From contig CALGOB010000062.1 of the NCBI GenBank assembly GCA_937958005.1, forward strand, positions 62,001 to 126,000: a DNA stretch of 64,000 nt, read 5' to 3'. The stretch's first letter is position 1; each line of letters begins with the position of its first letter. The notes under the pieces were generated by a model that was not told the origin of the DNA, did not search any database, and worked only from the letters and a program-made list of their open reading frames with translations. A program made the translations under genes and the position numbers. This document shows, piece after piece, positions 27,602 through 37,100 of the stretch. This DNA is from an uncultured Cyclobacteriaceae bacterium (GTDB taxonomy: Bacteria > Bacteroidota > Bacteroidia > Cytophagales > Cyclobacteriaceae).

Positions 27602-29092
27602 ATGCTACTCATAGGGTATGATATAGGAAGCTCATCTGTAAAAGCATCATTAGTAGACAGTACTACTAAAAAAGTCTTATTGAATGCACAATATCCGGAA
27701 AGAGAAATGAGCATGATTTCTCATCAAGAAGGATGGGCAGAACAGCATCCCCAAGACTGGTGGTCTAATCTTAAAAAAGTAACAGACAAACTCTTTGAAT
27801 CAAGTGAAATTGACAGAAAAGAGGTGAAAGCCATAGGAATTGCTTATCAAATGCATGGTTTAGTTGTCTTAGATGAGCAAGGAGAAGTTGTTAGACCTTC
27901 TATTATCTGGTGCGATAGTAGAGCAGTTTCTATAGGAGAAGATGCACTAGAAGCTATAGGAAAAGAAAATTGTCTAGCTTCTATGTTAAATTCTCCTGGG
28001 AATTTCACCGCTTCAAAACTAAAGTGGGTAAAAGAAAATGAGCCTGCAAACTTTGATAAGATTAAAAATGTCTTGTTGCCAGGGGATTTTATCGCTTACA
28101 AGTTTACAGGTAAATTACATACTACTATTTCTGGTCTTTCAGAAGGAATCTTTTGGGATTTCCAAAAGGAAAAGATCAATTCAACTTTACTAGATTACTA
28201 TGGTATAGGGGATCAATTACTTCCACCAATTGTTCCAACATTTTCTAATCAAGGAAAAGTCAAAGCTGAAATTGCCAATGAATTTGGTTTTAGTACAGAT
28301 GCCATTGTCTCCTATAGAGCAGGGGATCAACCCAACAATGCGTTTACCTTAAACGCCATTAACCCAGGTGAAATAGCTGCTACAGCAGGAACCTCTGGTG
28401 TAGTATATGGTATAGTAGATCAGTTGGCCTATGACCGTGAGAGCAGGGTAAATACTTTTGCACACGTTAACCATTCTGCGAATATCCAAAGGCGACTAGG
28501 TGTTTTATTGTGTATCAATGGAACGGGTAGTGCTTATAGTTGGCTGAGGAATCAGTTAGCGGCTGAATCCAGTTATCCTGACTTAGAAATAAAAGCATCA
28601 AAAGTACCTGCTGGAGCTGATGGTGTTTTATTCTTTCCTTTTGGCAATGGCGCTGAACGCATGTTAGGCAATCAACAAATAGGTGCTCAATTTCAGAATT
28701 TACAGTTTAACCGTCATGGTTTTTCCCACTTGGTCAGAGCCTGTTTAGAAGGTATAGCCTTTTCTTTCGTGTATGGGATCAATTGCATGAAAGCATCTGG
28801 TGTTGTCCCTAACATTATAAAAACAGGCAATGACAATTTATTTCAGTCATTAATATTCTCTCAGACTATTGCTGATTTGGCTGAAGTAGAAATTCAAGTG
28901 AAAGAGGTTTCAGGTTCAGTAGGTGCTGCTTTAGGCGCTGGCTTAGGCGCCAACGAATTTAAAACAATAGAGGAGGCTTTCTCATCTGAAGAGATTATAA
29001 AAACTTATTATCCAAGCACTCAAAAAGAATCTAAAAAAGCAGAGGCTTATTACAATTGGCAAAAAACATTAAATACTTTAATAAAACCTTAA
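27602..29092 (+). CDS. xylB: Xylulokinase (FGGY family)
   Basis: A 496-residue FGGY carbohydrate kinase that phosphorylates D-xylulose to xylulose 5-phosphate. The N-terminal ATPase-fold motif is LLIGYDIGSSSVKASLVD. The substrate region MHGLVVLDEQG and IIWCDSRA is present, the catalytic base is probably Asp242 in SYRAGDQPNNAF, and ATAGTSGVVYG starts the C-terminal nucleotide-binding half. Sugar specificity within FGGY kinases is hard to read, but the gene is 7 bp after the GH3 gene and 3 bp before xylA, which makes xylulose the likely substrate. Confidence 0.93.
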   Translation: MLLIGYDIGSSSVKASLVDSTTKKVLLNAQYPEREMSMISHQEGWAEQHPQDWWSNLKKVTDKLFESSEIDRKEVKAIGIAYQMHGLVVLDEQGEVVRPSIIWCDSRAVSIGEDALEAIGKENCLASMLNSPGNFTASKLKWVKENEPANFDKIKNVLLPGDFIAYKFTGKLHTTISGLSEGIFWDFQKEKINSTLLDYYGIGDQLLPPIVPTFSNQGKVKAEIANEFGFSTDAIVSYRAGDQPNNAFTLNAINPGEIAATAGTSGVVYGIVDQLAYDRESRVNTFAHVNHSANIQRRLGVLLCINGTGSAYSWLRNQLAAESSYPDLEIKASKVPAGADGVLFFPFGNGAERMLGNQQIGAQFQNLQFNRHGFSHLVRACLEGIAFSFVYGINCMKASGVVPNIIKTGNDNLFQSLIFSQTIADLAEVEIQVKEVSGSVGAALGAGLGANEFKTIEEAFSSEEIIKTYYPSTQKESKKAEAYYNWQKTLNTLIKP

Positions 29093-29095
29093 TAA

Positions 29096-30439
29096 ATGAA
29101 TACTGACAAAATCAAATTGACTCTTGGTAATCAAGCGTACTATCCTGCAATCAACCAAATTAAATTTGAGGGTAAAGAGTCTGACAATCCTTTATCTTTT
29201 AAATATTATAATGAAGAACAGGTAGTAGGTGGTAAAACTATGCGCGAACATTTTAAATTTGCTGTAGCCTACTGGCATTCCTTTTGTGGAAATGGATCAG
29301 ATCCATTTGGCCCAGGGACCATTCGTTTCCCTTGGGATAAGGTAAATGATCCTTTAGAAAGAGCCAAGAACAAAATGGACGCTGCTTTTGAATTCATTTC
29401 TAAGCTAGGTGTTCCTTATTATTGTTTTCATGATTTTGACCTCATAGATGAAGGAAGCACTATCAAGGAGTCAGAGCAAAGGCTTTCAAAAATCACAGAC
29501 TACGCAAAAGAAAAACAACAAGCTTCAGGTATAAAGCTTTTATGGGGTACGGCCAATGTATTTTCTAACCCTAGGTATATGAATGGTGCTGCCACCAATC
29601 CAGAGTTTGATGTCCTTTCTTATGCAGGTGCGCAAGTAAAAAATGCTTTAGATGCCACTATCAAACTAGGAGGTGAAAATTATGTGTTCTGGGGTGGTAG
29701 AGAAGGGTATATGTCTTTACTGAATACCAACATGAAAAAAGAAATTGACCACTTGGCTAAATTTTTACACCTTGCCAAGGACTATGCAAGAGGTCAAGGC
29801 TTTAGAGGAACTTTCTTTATAGAACCTAAACCAATGGAACCTACCAAACATCAGTATGATTTTGATGCTGCGACTGTCATTAGGTTTTTAAATGAACATG
29901 GTTTATCGGATGATTTTAAGTTAAACATTGAGGTTAATCATGCTACACTGGCTCAACATACATTCCAACATGAGCTTCAGGTAGCTTCAGATGCTGGGTT
30001 ATTAGGCAGCATAGATGCAAACAGAGGCGATTATCAAAATGGTTGGGACACGGATCAATTTCCTAACAATCCTTTAGAAGTAACAGAGGCTCTCCTTGTC
30101 TTACTTCAAAACAAAGTGAAATTGGATGGGGGAATAAATTTTGATGCCAAAGTAAGAAGAAATTCTACAGACTACCATGACCTCTTTTATGCACATATAG
30201 GAGCAATGGATGTATTTGCCCGTTCGTTAATAGCTGCAGATAAAATTCTTTCTGATTCTGACTACCTAAAACTCAGAGAAGAACGTTATGCTTCTTATAA
30301 TCAGGGGAAAGGTAAGTCTTTTGATGAAGGTAAGTTATCCTTAGTAGATCTATACAATCATGCAAAATCCATTGATGAACCTCTATTAAAAAGTGGAAAA
30401 CAAGAGTTGTTTGAAAATATCATCAATCAATATATCTAA
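29096..30439 (+). CDS. xylA: Xylose isomerase
   Basis: A 447-residue class II xylose isomerase that interconverts D-xylose and D-xylulose in the cytoplasm using divalent metals. Signature segments are [31 protein letters not shown] with the catalytic His112, [35 protein letters not shown] with metal-binding Glu243 and Lys245, and [19 protein letters not shown]. Its stop codon overlaps the symporter start (TAATG at 30437-30441), so the two are translationally coupled. Confidence 0.97.
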   Translation: MNTDKIKLTLGNQAYYPAINQIKFEGKESDNPLSFKYYNEEQVVGGKTMREHFKFAVAYWHSFCGNGSDPFGPGTIRFPWDKVNDPLERAKNKMDAAFEFISKLGVPYYCFHDFDLIDEGSTIKESEQRLSKITDYAKEKQQASGIKLLWGTANVFSNPRYMNGAATNPEFDVLSYAGAQVKNALDATIKLGGENYVFWGGREGYMSLLNTNMKKEIDHLAKFLHLAKDYARGQGFRGTFFIEPKPMEPTKHQYDFDAATVIRFLNEHGLSDDFKLNIEVNHATLAQHTFQHELQVASDAGLLGSIDANRGDYQNGWDTDQFPNNPLEVTEALLVLLQNKVKLDGGINFDAKVRRNSTDYHDLFYAHIGAMDVFARSLIAADKILSDSDYLKLREERYASYNQGKGKSFDEGKLSLVDLYNHAKSIDEPLLKSGKQELFENIINQYI

Positions 30440-31854
30440 TGGCCAGCAAGCAAAATTATCTGATTGGAATAACACTAGTAGCCACACTTGGCGGATTACT
30501 ATTTGGTTATGATACAGCTGTCATTTCTGGGGCTGTCTCTCACTTAGAGGCACATTTTATTAAGCCTCTTGGATTGAACGAGTTAGCAGCCAATTCGCTT
30601 TTAGGATTTTTGGCTTCTAGTGCATTGATTGGTTGTATAATTGGTGGTGCTTCTGCTGGATTTATCAGCGGAAAATATGGTAGGAGAAAAGCTCTTTTTG
30701 TAGCTGGAATTCTTTTCTTTATTTCTGCAATTGGCTCTACTTGGCCAGAAACTTTTACAAGTCCTACTGGAGAAAATGCTAATTTCATCATCACCCTATT
30801 TATCATTTATAGGATTATTGGTGGAATAGGTGTGGGTGTAGCTTCTATGGTTTCCCCGCTTTATATTTCAGAAATCGCCCCAAACAACATCAGAGGAAGG
30901 CTGGTTTCACTCAATCAATTGACTATTGTATTAGGGATCTTAGTCGTTTACTTCGTGAATTACTTCATTGCTGCTGGTCAAGATGAAAGCTGGTTAAATG
31001 AATATGGATGGCGATATATGTTTTTGTCAGAATCTGTCCCTGCTGGATTATTTATCCTCTTTTTATTAAAGGCCCCTGAGTCTCCGCGGTGGTTGTTGTT
31101 AAAAGATAAATTATCAGAGGCAAGAGCTATTTTATCTAAGTTCTACCATAAAGATGGAGTTGAAATGGTCATTTCGGATGTACTTGCTTCTGCTAAAAAA
31201 ACACCCAATGCCAAAGTCTTGTCTTTTGGAAGTTTAGTTATCATAGTCGGTATATTACTTTCGGTATTTCAACAGTTTATTGGGATCAATGTGGTCTTGT
31301 ACTATGCTCCTGAAATATTCAAAAGCCTTGGAAATGACTCAGATTCCTCGTTGATACAAACCATTATCGTGGGTGTTATCAACCTATTATTCACCATTGT
31401 TGCTATTTATACAGTAGATAGACTTGGTAGAAGGCCATTGATGATCATTGGATCTATAGTGATGGGTTTCGCCATGATTGCTTTAGGAACATCTCTCCAT
31501 TTACACCAAGTAGGAGTAGCTTCTCTGTTGTTTATGTTGCTTTACATTGCTGGTTTTGCTTTGTCTTGGGGGCCAGTTACTTGGGTGCTTTTGTCAGAAA
31601 TATTTCCAAACAGTATTAGAAGTAGTGCGATGGCTATAGCAGTAGCTGCACAGTGGATCGCTAATTACATCGTTTCTGCTACCTTCCCTATTTTAAATAA
31701 AAACACTTACTTAACTGAACATTTCAATCATGGGTTTTCTTATTGGCTTTATGGTTTAATGGGGCTCTTATCTGCTATAATAGTCTGGAAAATTGTCCCT
31801 GAAACCAAGGGCAAAACGCTTGAGGAAATAGAGGAATTCTGGAGGAAAGATTGA
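30439..31854 (+). CDS. xylE: Sugar:H+ symporter, MFS sugar-porter family (XylE-like)
   Basis: A 471-residue inner-membrane transporter with 12 predicted helices. Sugar-porter signatures are present: GGLLFGYDTAVISGA in helix 1, the GKYGRRK loop, the PESPRWLL motif, QQFIGINVVLYYAPEIF in helix 7, DRLGRRPL, and the C-terminal PETKGKTLEEIEEF. The XylE group imports pentoses or hexoses with protons. Last gene of the xylose operon; its start overlaps the xylA stop by 1 bp, and its stop codon lies inside the first unit of an 80-bp tandem repeat. Confidence 0.93.
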   Translation: MASKQNYLIGITLVATLGGLLFGYDTAVISGAVSHLEAHFIKPLGLNELAANSLLGFLASSALIGCIIGGASAGFISGKYGRRKALFVAGILFFISAIGSTWPETFTSPTGENANFIITLFIIYRIIGGIGVGVASMVSPLYISEIAPNNIRGRLVSLNQLTIVLGILVVYFVNYFIAAGQDESWLNEYGWRYMFLSESVPAGLFILFLLKAPESPRWLLLKDKLSEARAILSKFYHKDGVEMVISDVLASAKKTPNAKVLSFGSLVIIVGILLSVFQQFIGINVVLYYAPEIFKSLGNDSDSSLIQTIIVGVINLLFTIVAIYTVDRLGRRPLMIIGSIVMGFAMIALGTSLHLHQVGVASLLFMLLYIAGFALSWGPVTWVLLSEIFPNSIRSSAMAIAVAAQWIANYIVSATFPILNKNTYLTEHFNHGFSYWLYGLMGLLSAIIVWKIVPETKGKTLEEIEEFWRKD

Positions 31855-32043
31855 CTTGCTAGACATAGATTAATTAGGAATTATAAATGCGTAATTAGTA
31901 ATTGACTTGTTGTCTTTAGAAAATGAGAGATTGACTTGCTGGACGTAGATTAATTTGGAATTATAAATGCGTAAATAGTAATTGACTTGCTGTCTTTAGA
32001 AAATGAGAGATTGACTTGCTAGACGTAGATTAATTAGGAATTA
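31851..32043. repeat. 80-bp tandem direct repeat, about 2.4 units
   Basis: Units at 31851-31930, 31931-32010 and a partial unit at 32011-32043 each begin TTGACTTGCT. Units 1 and 2 differ at about 5 of 80 positions; unit 3 differs from unit 1 once over its 33 bp. Within each unit a shorter echo, AATTGACTTG, occurs about 50 bp in. The array starts at the xylE stop codon and has no long open frame or hairpin. It is not CRISPR-like, because the units abut without unique spacers. Confidence 0.9.
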
Positions 32044-32132
32044 ATAAGGTGTTTTCGAGGTCTTCAGTTTTTATAACGGCCATAATGGACATTTTTTTTG
32101 ACTTGATTGAGCGCATAGGTTAGATTGATATT

Positions 32133-32164
32133 AGAGGCAAACATTATGTTTGCCTCTTTTTTTT
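32133..32164 (+). terminator. Intrinsic terminator downstream of the xylose operon
   Basis: A perfect 10-bp stem AGAGGCAAAC/GTTTGCCTCT with a 5-nt ATTAT loop is followed by a run of eight T residues (32157-32164). It lies about 280 bp after the xylE stop, beyond the tandem repeat, and is the first strong plus-strand terminator, so it probably ends the GH3-xylBAE transcript. Confidence 0.85.
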
Positions 32165-32268
32165 GCCTGATAATGAGGTGTTCTCCTTCCAATAGTTCGA
32201 AGTTTCCCCAATCAACAGTATACATTGGTATATTGAAACCAAAAAATATACAGCCACTTCATTCCTAG

Positions 32269-33021
32269 TCAAAAGGATAGTTTTTTAATGGTTATACCTT
32301 CCTTTTCACTTTCACCAAAACAACACCTTGCTTGTTCAGAAAAAGTAGTCCACTTATTATTCTGTAAAGTGACATTTCTCCAATCTTTTAGCATTTTACC
32401 CGACAGGTCATAAACTGTCCAACCCTTTCATTTCTGATGCTAATGTAAGCTGACCTTCTGCGCCATAAATTGCCAATAGGTCTAAAGCATGGTTCGCGGA
32501 ATTACATTCAATAGTGTTAAGAATTCTTCCTACTTCTATTCGGAACCTATTTTTAAATTCTCCTTTTTCACTGATGAACTCATAACTTCCTGTAGCCAGG
32601 TTATGGATGGTACTGGTAAATTGATCTTTTAACCAGATTTCTTCGATTTCTGATGAGTTGGTTTCTTTTAAATTGAAGTAGTATTTTCCGCTTTCAGCTA
32701 CTTTAATGCCGATCATCATCGATCGGTTTTCCAAACTACCCGCCTGTATGGCATATGAACCCGAATGATGGTTTCATATGCTGTAGACTTGGTGTGCTGC
32801 TCCGTTATTGAATGAACCAACCCCGACACAAGGGTACGGGGTATCTATGGGCAATAATTTAATGATCGACTCAAGAGTCGGGGAATTAATATCCCTTAGG
32901 GATTAAAGGTGCATCAAAGTCAATGTCAAACATAGGAGTTGCTTCGTCTGTAAAGCCTACCAAAGTTTCATTATGGCTTACTGGAATCGTAATATCACAT
33001 ACTCTAATGAGTAGCACTAAA
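32269..33021 (-). pseudogene. Remnant of a T9SS-sorted secreted protein, split by the hairpin element
   Basis: Minus-strand translation gives pieces of the C-terminal region of a type IX-secreted protein: RVCDITIPVSHNETLVGFTD up to FDAPL (about 33020-32907), then, after the element at 32813-32902, NNGAAHQVYS, YAIQAGSLENRSMMIGIKV, YEFISEKGEFKNRFRIEVG, and a tail VYDLSGKMLKDW ending ITIKKLSF. The pieces lie in different frames with internal stops. At least three frameshifts occur, near 32775, 32410 and 32320. The pattern (SLENRSM, GxYEF, NRFRI, VYDLSGK) is typical of Cytophagales T9SS C-terminal regions. Only this tail remains; the main part of the protein is gone. The open stretch at 32408-32734 is part of this remnant. 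Confidence 0.75.
32813..32902 (+). mobile_element. 90-bp hairpin-rich MITE-like element, copy A
   Basis: It runs from TGAACCAACCCCGAC to ATCCCTTAGGGA and is closely similar to the copy at 51580-51673. Three hairpins can be drawn: CCCCG/CGGGG, CGACTC-AA-GAGTCG, and ATCCCT-T-AGGGAT. The right flank is TTAA; the left flank is TGAA, consistent with a TTAA duplication with one change. Removing the element and one TTAA joins the pseudogene codons into a readable APLNNGAAHQVYS. It encodes no protein, so movement would depend on an enzyme supplied elsewhere. Confidence 0.7.
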
Positions 33022-33086
33022 CTATAGCTACTAATTACTTTTTTGTATGGATAAGAAAAAGTCAAATTGATTATTTTTAACTTCCT

Positions 33087-33977
33087 CTATTCCAATGGCA
33101 TAAAAATCTCCGCTCTCCACTGCAGCTCATCTCCACCAAAATTTGGGTTGTCATAGAAAAACTCCACTGGTTTGCCCGTTGTTTTAAGTTGATGCTTCAT
33201 TGCATATTGTTGTAAAGCGTACCAGGCCCTATCTGAAGCAATGTAATTCCCGTTGTAAATGGCCTTGATTGATTTCTTGCTTTTCAATCGTTTGAATTGG
33301 AATAACTTGCTGTATGGGAGTTGTGAAGTTGGTTCTTTAATAGGATAACCTAAATTATATTTTATCTGATCAGACTGTCCATCCCACTCTGTGATTTCCA
33401 CAAAAGGGACTCCGTTAGTCTCTAATTTATTCTTTACGACAAAATCACTCAATGAGGAATAATTTGCCATCATCCCAAAGGCTTTGCCTGACTGTGTTGA
33501 TTCTAAAGGAACATAAACACAAAAAGTTTCATTGTACTGGCTGATGCCTTCAACTTTCACTTTAAATTGATCGATATGATCATTTACTAGGTCATAAAAT
33601 GCCTTGAGATTCTTAGCGGATGTTAGTTCTATTTCAGTATCCATAAAAGGTATAGACAAACGGTTTATCCCACTATTACGAGGCTCACTCACATAGACAT
33701 ATACTTGAGAGACTGAATCATTGATTAATTGTATATCCCATTCGTATTGATAATTCCTATCACTCTCAATAACTTCCTGTGTTAGTTTATTAATACTCTT
33801 TTGTTTTAAGATCTTGGCACTTTCTAATTTTTGATTCCAAGTCTTCACCATTTGATTGATAGTTCCGGGCGTGGTTTTTAACTTAAAGGAAACCCTGTAG
33901 TCATACGACCTAATCCCTAAATACCAAATCAGAAAGCCTATGAGTATGATAGACAAAAAGACTATCCCTTTGCGCAT
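33087..33977 (-). CDS. Membrane-anchored GyrI-like (effector-binding domain) protein
   Basis: A 296-residue protein with one N-terminal membrane helix (about 4-22), a middle region that resembles a SRPBCC/polyketide-cyclase fold (about 25-140), and a C-terminal GyrI-like/AraC-effector-binding domain (about 145-295). The latter ends with SDRAWYALQQYAMKHQLKT and NPNFGGDELQWRAEIFMPLE, a common GyrI-like signature. Such domains bind small cationic or amphipathic molecules; no DNA-binding domain is present. The ligand is unknown. It follows the three repeat lipoproteins on the same strand but is separated by about 190 bp. Confidence 0.75.
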   Translation of the reverse strand: MRKGIVFLSIILIGFLIWYLGIRSYDYRVSFKLKTTPGTINQMVKTWNQKLESAKILKQKSINKLTQEVIESDRNYQYEWDIQLINDSVSQVYVYVSEPRNSGINRLSIPFMDTEIELTSAKNLKAFYDLVNDHIDQFKVKVEGISQYNETFCVYVPLESTQSGKAFGMMANYSSLSDFVVKNKLETNGVPFVEITEWDGQSDQIKYNLGYPIKEPTSQLPYSKLFQFKRLKSKKSIKAIYNGNYIASDRAWYALQQYAMKHQLKTTGKPVEFFYDNPNFGGDELQWRAEIFMPLE

Positions 33978-33988
33978 TATTTGTATTA

Positions 33989-34116
33989 TTAAAAGTTTAT
34001 AAAAATATTATATCCTTGTCCATCAAAATTTAATTCATCTTCCTCGATTCTTTCCTCATTCTTAATAATCAGTTCTGAGATCGCTTTGCTGATTTTAATC
34101 CCTTTGCCTCCTTAAA
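33989..34116 (-). pseudogene. Possible short gene remnant
   Basis: Minus-strand translation gives an open, charged, coding-like run from about GKGIKISKAISELIIKNEE to a stop at 33989-33991 (end GYNIFINF), with no start codon of its own. Just upstream, in another frame, is a hydrophobic run IFALSIIAYYLRRQ. Together these look like the frameshifted tail of a small membrane protein, but I do not recognise a family, and chance is possible. Confidence 0.25.
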
Positions 34117-34164
34117 TAATAGGCGATTATTGATAGAGCAAAAATTGCACTTATAGAATCTACT

Positions 34165-37100
34165 CTATTTCTTAGGCAAACTATATAGTTGAGCCCGATC
34201 ATTATTAAAAGTCACCAGTATATAGGACTTATTCCTTACTTCAATTACATTTAAACTTCTGAGTGATTTACCAACTAAACTAAGACCAATGTCATTACCT
34301 TTCAGGAAAGTTGTTTCGTTTTTTAGCAGTGCCCCTGAAAAAGAATCGAACCTACCATGGTACGGTTTAACCCCAAAATAATTCCCTCCTAATAAAGCTT
34401 CTTCTTTTTCATCTCCATCAAAATCATAGACTAGGATATCCATCACAGGTGCCAACTGCAATTCATTTGGAAAGGCTACAAATTTATATTTCCCATTTTC
34501 ATTTTTCAAATAACCAGACAGCAGGTTATTCACTTCTAAAACCTGAGCTTTTTTCAAGGCTTTTTCATCAAATATTTCCTCAATAGTTTGCCCTGCGAAT
34601 GACTGATAGCTGGTATATTTTTTTCTAAGATAAACCAATTGACCTACCAATTCGTCTAATCCTTCCAGCGGGTAGTATTTACCCTCAGTAGCTGTTGCAA
34701 TGATGGTTTCTGTGCTCTTGTTCTTGTCAAAATCCGCATAATACATTTTAAGAGGAGATGCATCGCTTGCTAAAAACTTAGAATTTTTTCCCCAGTTTCC
34801 TAGCAAATAATCTGTATCTCCATCGCTATCTACATCAAACGGAGCAACACTTTGCCATAGGCCATTTAACTTTTTAGTTAGTACATCTTCTTTCTCTAAT
34901 ACCCCTCTACTGTTTTTGAAAAACTGTGGTGACATCCATTCCCCCACTACAATTAAGTCTGTAAATCCATCTTGATTATAATCATCCCAAATAGCATCTG
35001 TTACCATCCCTACATTTTGTAGTGAAGCATTTTCTACTACAGAAAACTGTCCATTTTCATTTTTCAAAAGTCTTGAAGTTGGAATTTTTCCAAAATCATT
35101 TGAGACTGCCTGCCCTCCCATAAAAATGTCTAAATCACCGTCTTGATCATAATCACAAGTAGCAATAACAGAAGTATTTTCAAATGCATCTGGTAATGAA
35201 CTCAATGCAAATCCATCATTGTTTTGTCGAAAATAACGATCTTTCAAAGGGGTCATTTGATTAAAAAAGTCTGCTCCTCCTGTACCGATCAATAAGTCAT
35301 TTTTTCCATTGCTGTCAAAGTCAGCGATAGTAGCTACCACTTCTTCATTCACAGAATCCATTTGAATAGTCGGATATTTAGCTTGTATAAAGGAACTATC
35401 ACTTTGTATATACCATTTGGATGACTTGTATTTAGAGCCTCCAAAAAACACATCCATTTTTCCATCCATGTTAATATCTCCCACAGAGGTAGCAGGGCCT
35501 CTGTCTGAAACTTGATATGGGATTAGTTTTTGGCGATCAAAATCTATGTAACGGTCTTCTTTGTGTTCAAAATTGATTCCTAAGTTACTTTTGGTCAGTT
35601 CAAAGATTTTCTCGTTTTTGATTCTTTGGATGCGGAAAGGGCGATTAATCAGTTTTTTTTGTGCAATGCTAATTGTTTGATTCAGCGCTATGTCATACAT
35701 TATCTGAGAAGTGCGATCTGGCCAATTAACGATTAATGAATCTAATTTTGTTTCCTTTCCAAAACCTAAATGAATAATTGGTTCGGATGAAGATTGAAAA
35801 CCTCTTACTGGGTAAAGTTCTTTGTATTGTAACTTTCCTCCCTGATAGGCATATACCTTAGTCCCTACTCCATATTTATTAGGCAGTTTATAGGCGAATT
35901 TAACTTTTAGATAGCTTGCGGATTCATTTGTTTGATTAATCAAGATTTGGGCAGAACTATTTAGGTTATTGATTACTAAATCTATATCCCCATCATTGTC
36001 TAAATCTCCCATGGCTGTGGCTGTAGAGAACAAAGCTTCATCTGCTAGCCAATCTTTTGACATATCTTCGAATGACAGATCACCATTCCCTTTATAAACA
36101 TAATTAGAAACAGCCCCTGATGGCATCAGTTCTAAGGCTTGCTGATCTACTAGTTTAGTTTCATCTATTTTATTTTTAACCTGATCATTAGAGACAAACT
36201 TGATATAATCTAAATCATTCGGCCTTCTTGGAATACCATTGGAAATAAAAAGATCTTGTATTCCGTCTTGGTTATAATCTGCAAATAAAGCACTCCAACT
36301 CCAGTCTGTAGCAGAAACACCACTCAATAAGGCTGTTTCCTCAAATTGATTACCTCCAGTATTGACCTGAAGCATATTTCGACTGTATTGGTAATGATAT
36401 CCATATTGTTGAGTTCTGATTCTCATGATATTGACAGGATCGTCTCCATCTGAACTTTTCAGTACTTTCTCATCAGCAGGTAACATATCTAGTGATATCA
36501 AATCTGGTAGTCCATCGTGATTAATATCTGCAGCATCGTTGCCCATAGAAAATCTTGATGTATGTCCAAAATACTCTTTTAGGCTTTCTGTAAATGTGCC
36601 ATCACCATTATTCAGATAATAGTAGTCATCCTCATGAAAATCATTACCAATATAGATATCAGGATAGGTGTCCTGATTAAAATCTGCTACAGAAATTCCT
36701 AATCCATACCCATTAACCCCTCCATAAATCCCAGCAGAATCACTCACATCTACAAATTTTCCCCCATCATTTCTTAGTAATCGGTCGCCTGATTCGTAGC
36801 TCTTTTTAAACCGGAGTTTGGCATGACCAAAAGATTCTTGTGTATGAACAGCATGGTTTAAGAGAAATATATCTAAATCTCCATCTAAGTCATAGTCTAA
36901 AAAAGAAGCAGTAGAGCTATAGGTATCATAATCCAAATTATAGTTTGCTGATTTTTCTGAAAAGGTATTGTCTCCATTGTTGATAAATAATTCGTTATGT
37001 CCATTTAATCCCCTTAATCCAACCAATGCGCAAACATAAATATCGAGAAGGCCATCGCCATTCACATCCCCCATCACAGCCCCTGTATTCCAATCGCTCT

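Noticed and set aside
31851-32043. CRISPR-like repeat array
   Set aside because: The 80-bp units follow each other directly with no unique spacers and no cas genes nearby; they are a simple tandem repeat.
32408-32734. Intact 108-residue protein
   Set aside because: Family-like sequence continues on both sides in other frames, so this is part of a T9SS-protein pseudogene.
32813-32902. Integron attC site or structured ncRNA gene
   Set aside because: No integron integrase, no attC core motifs (RYYYAAC/GTTRRRY), and the TTAA duplication with restored codons points to a mobile element; an RNA role is not excluded.
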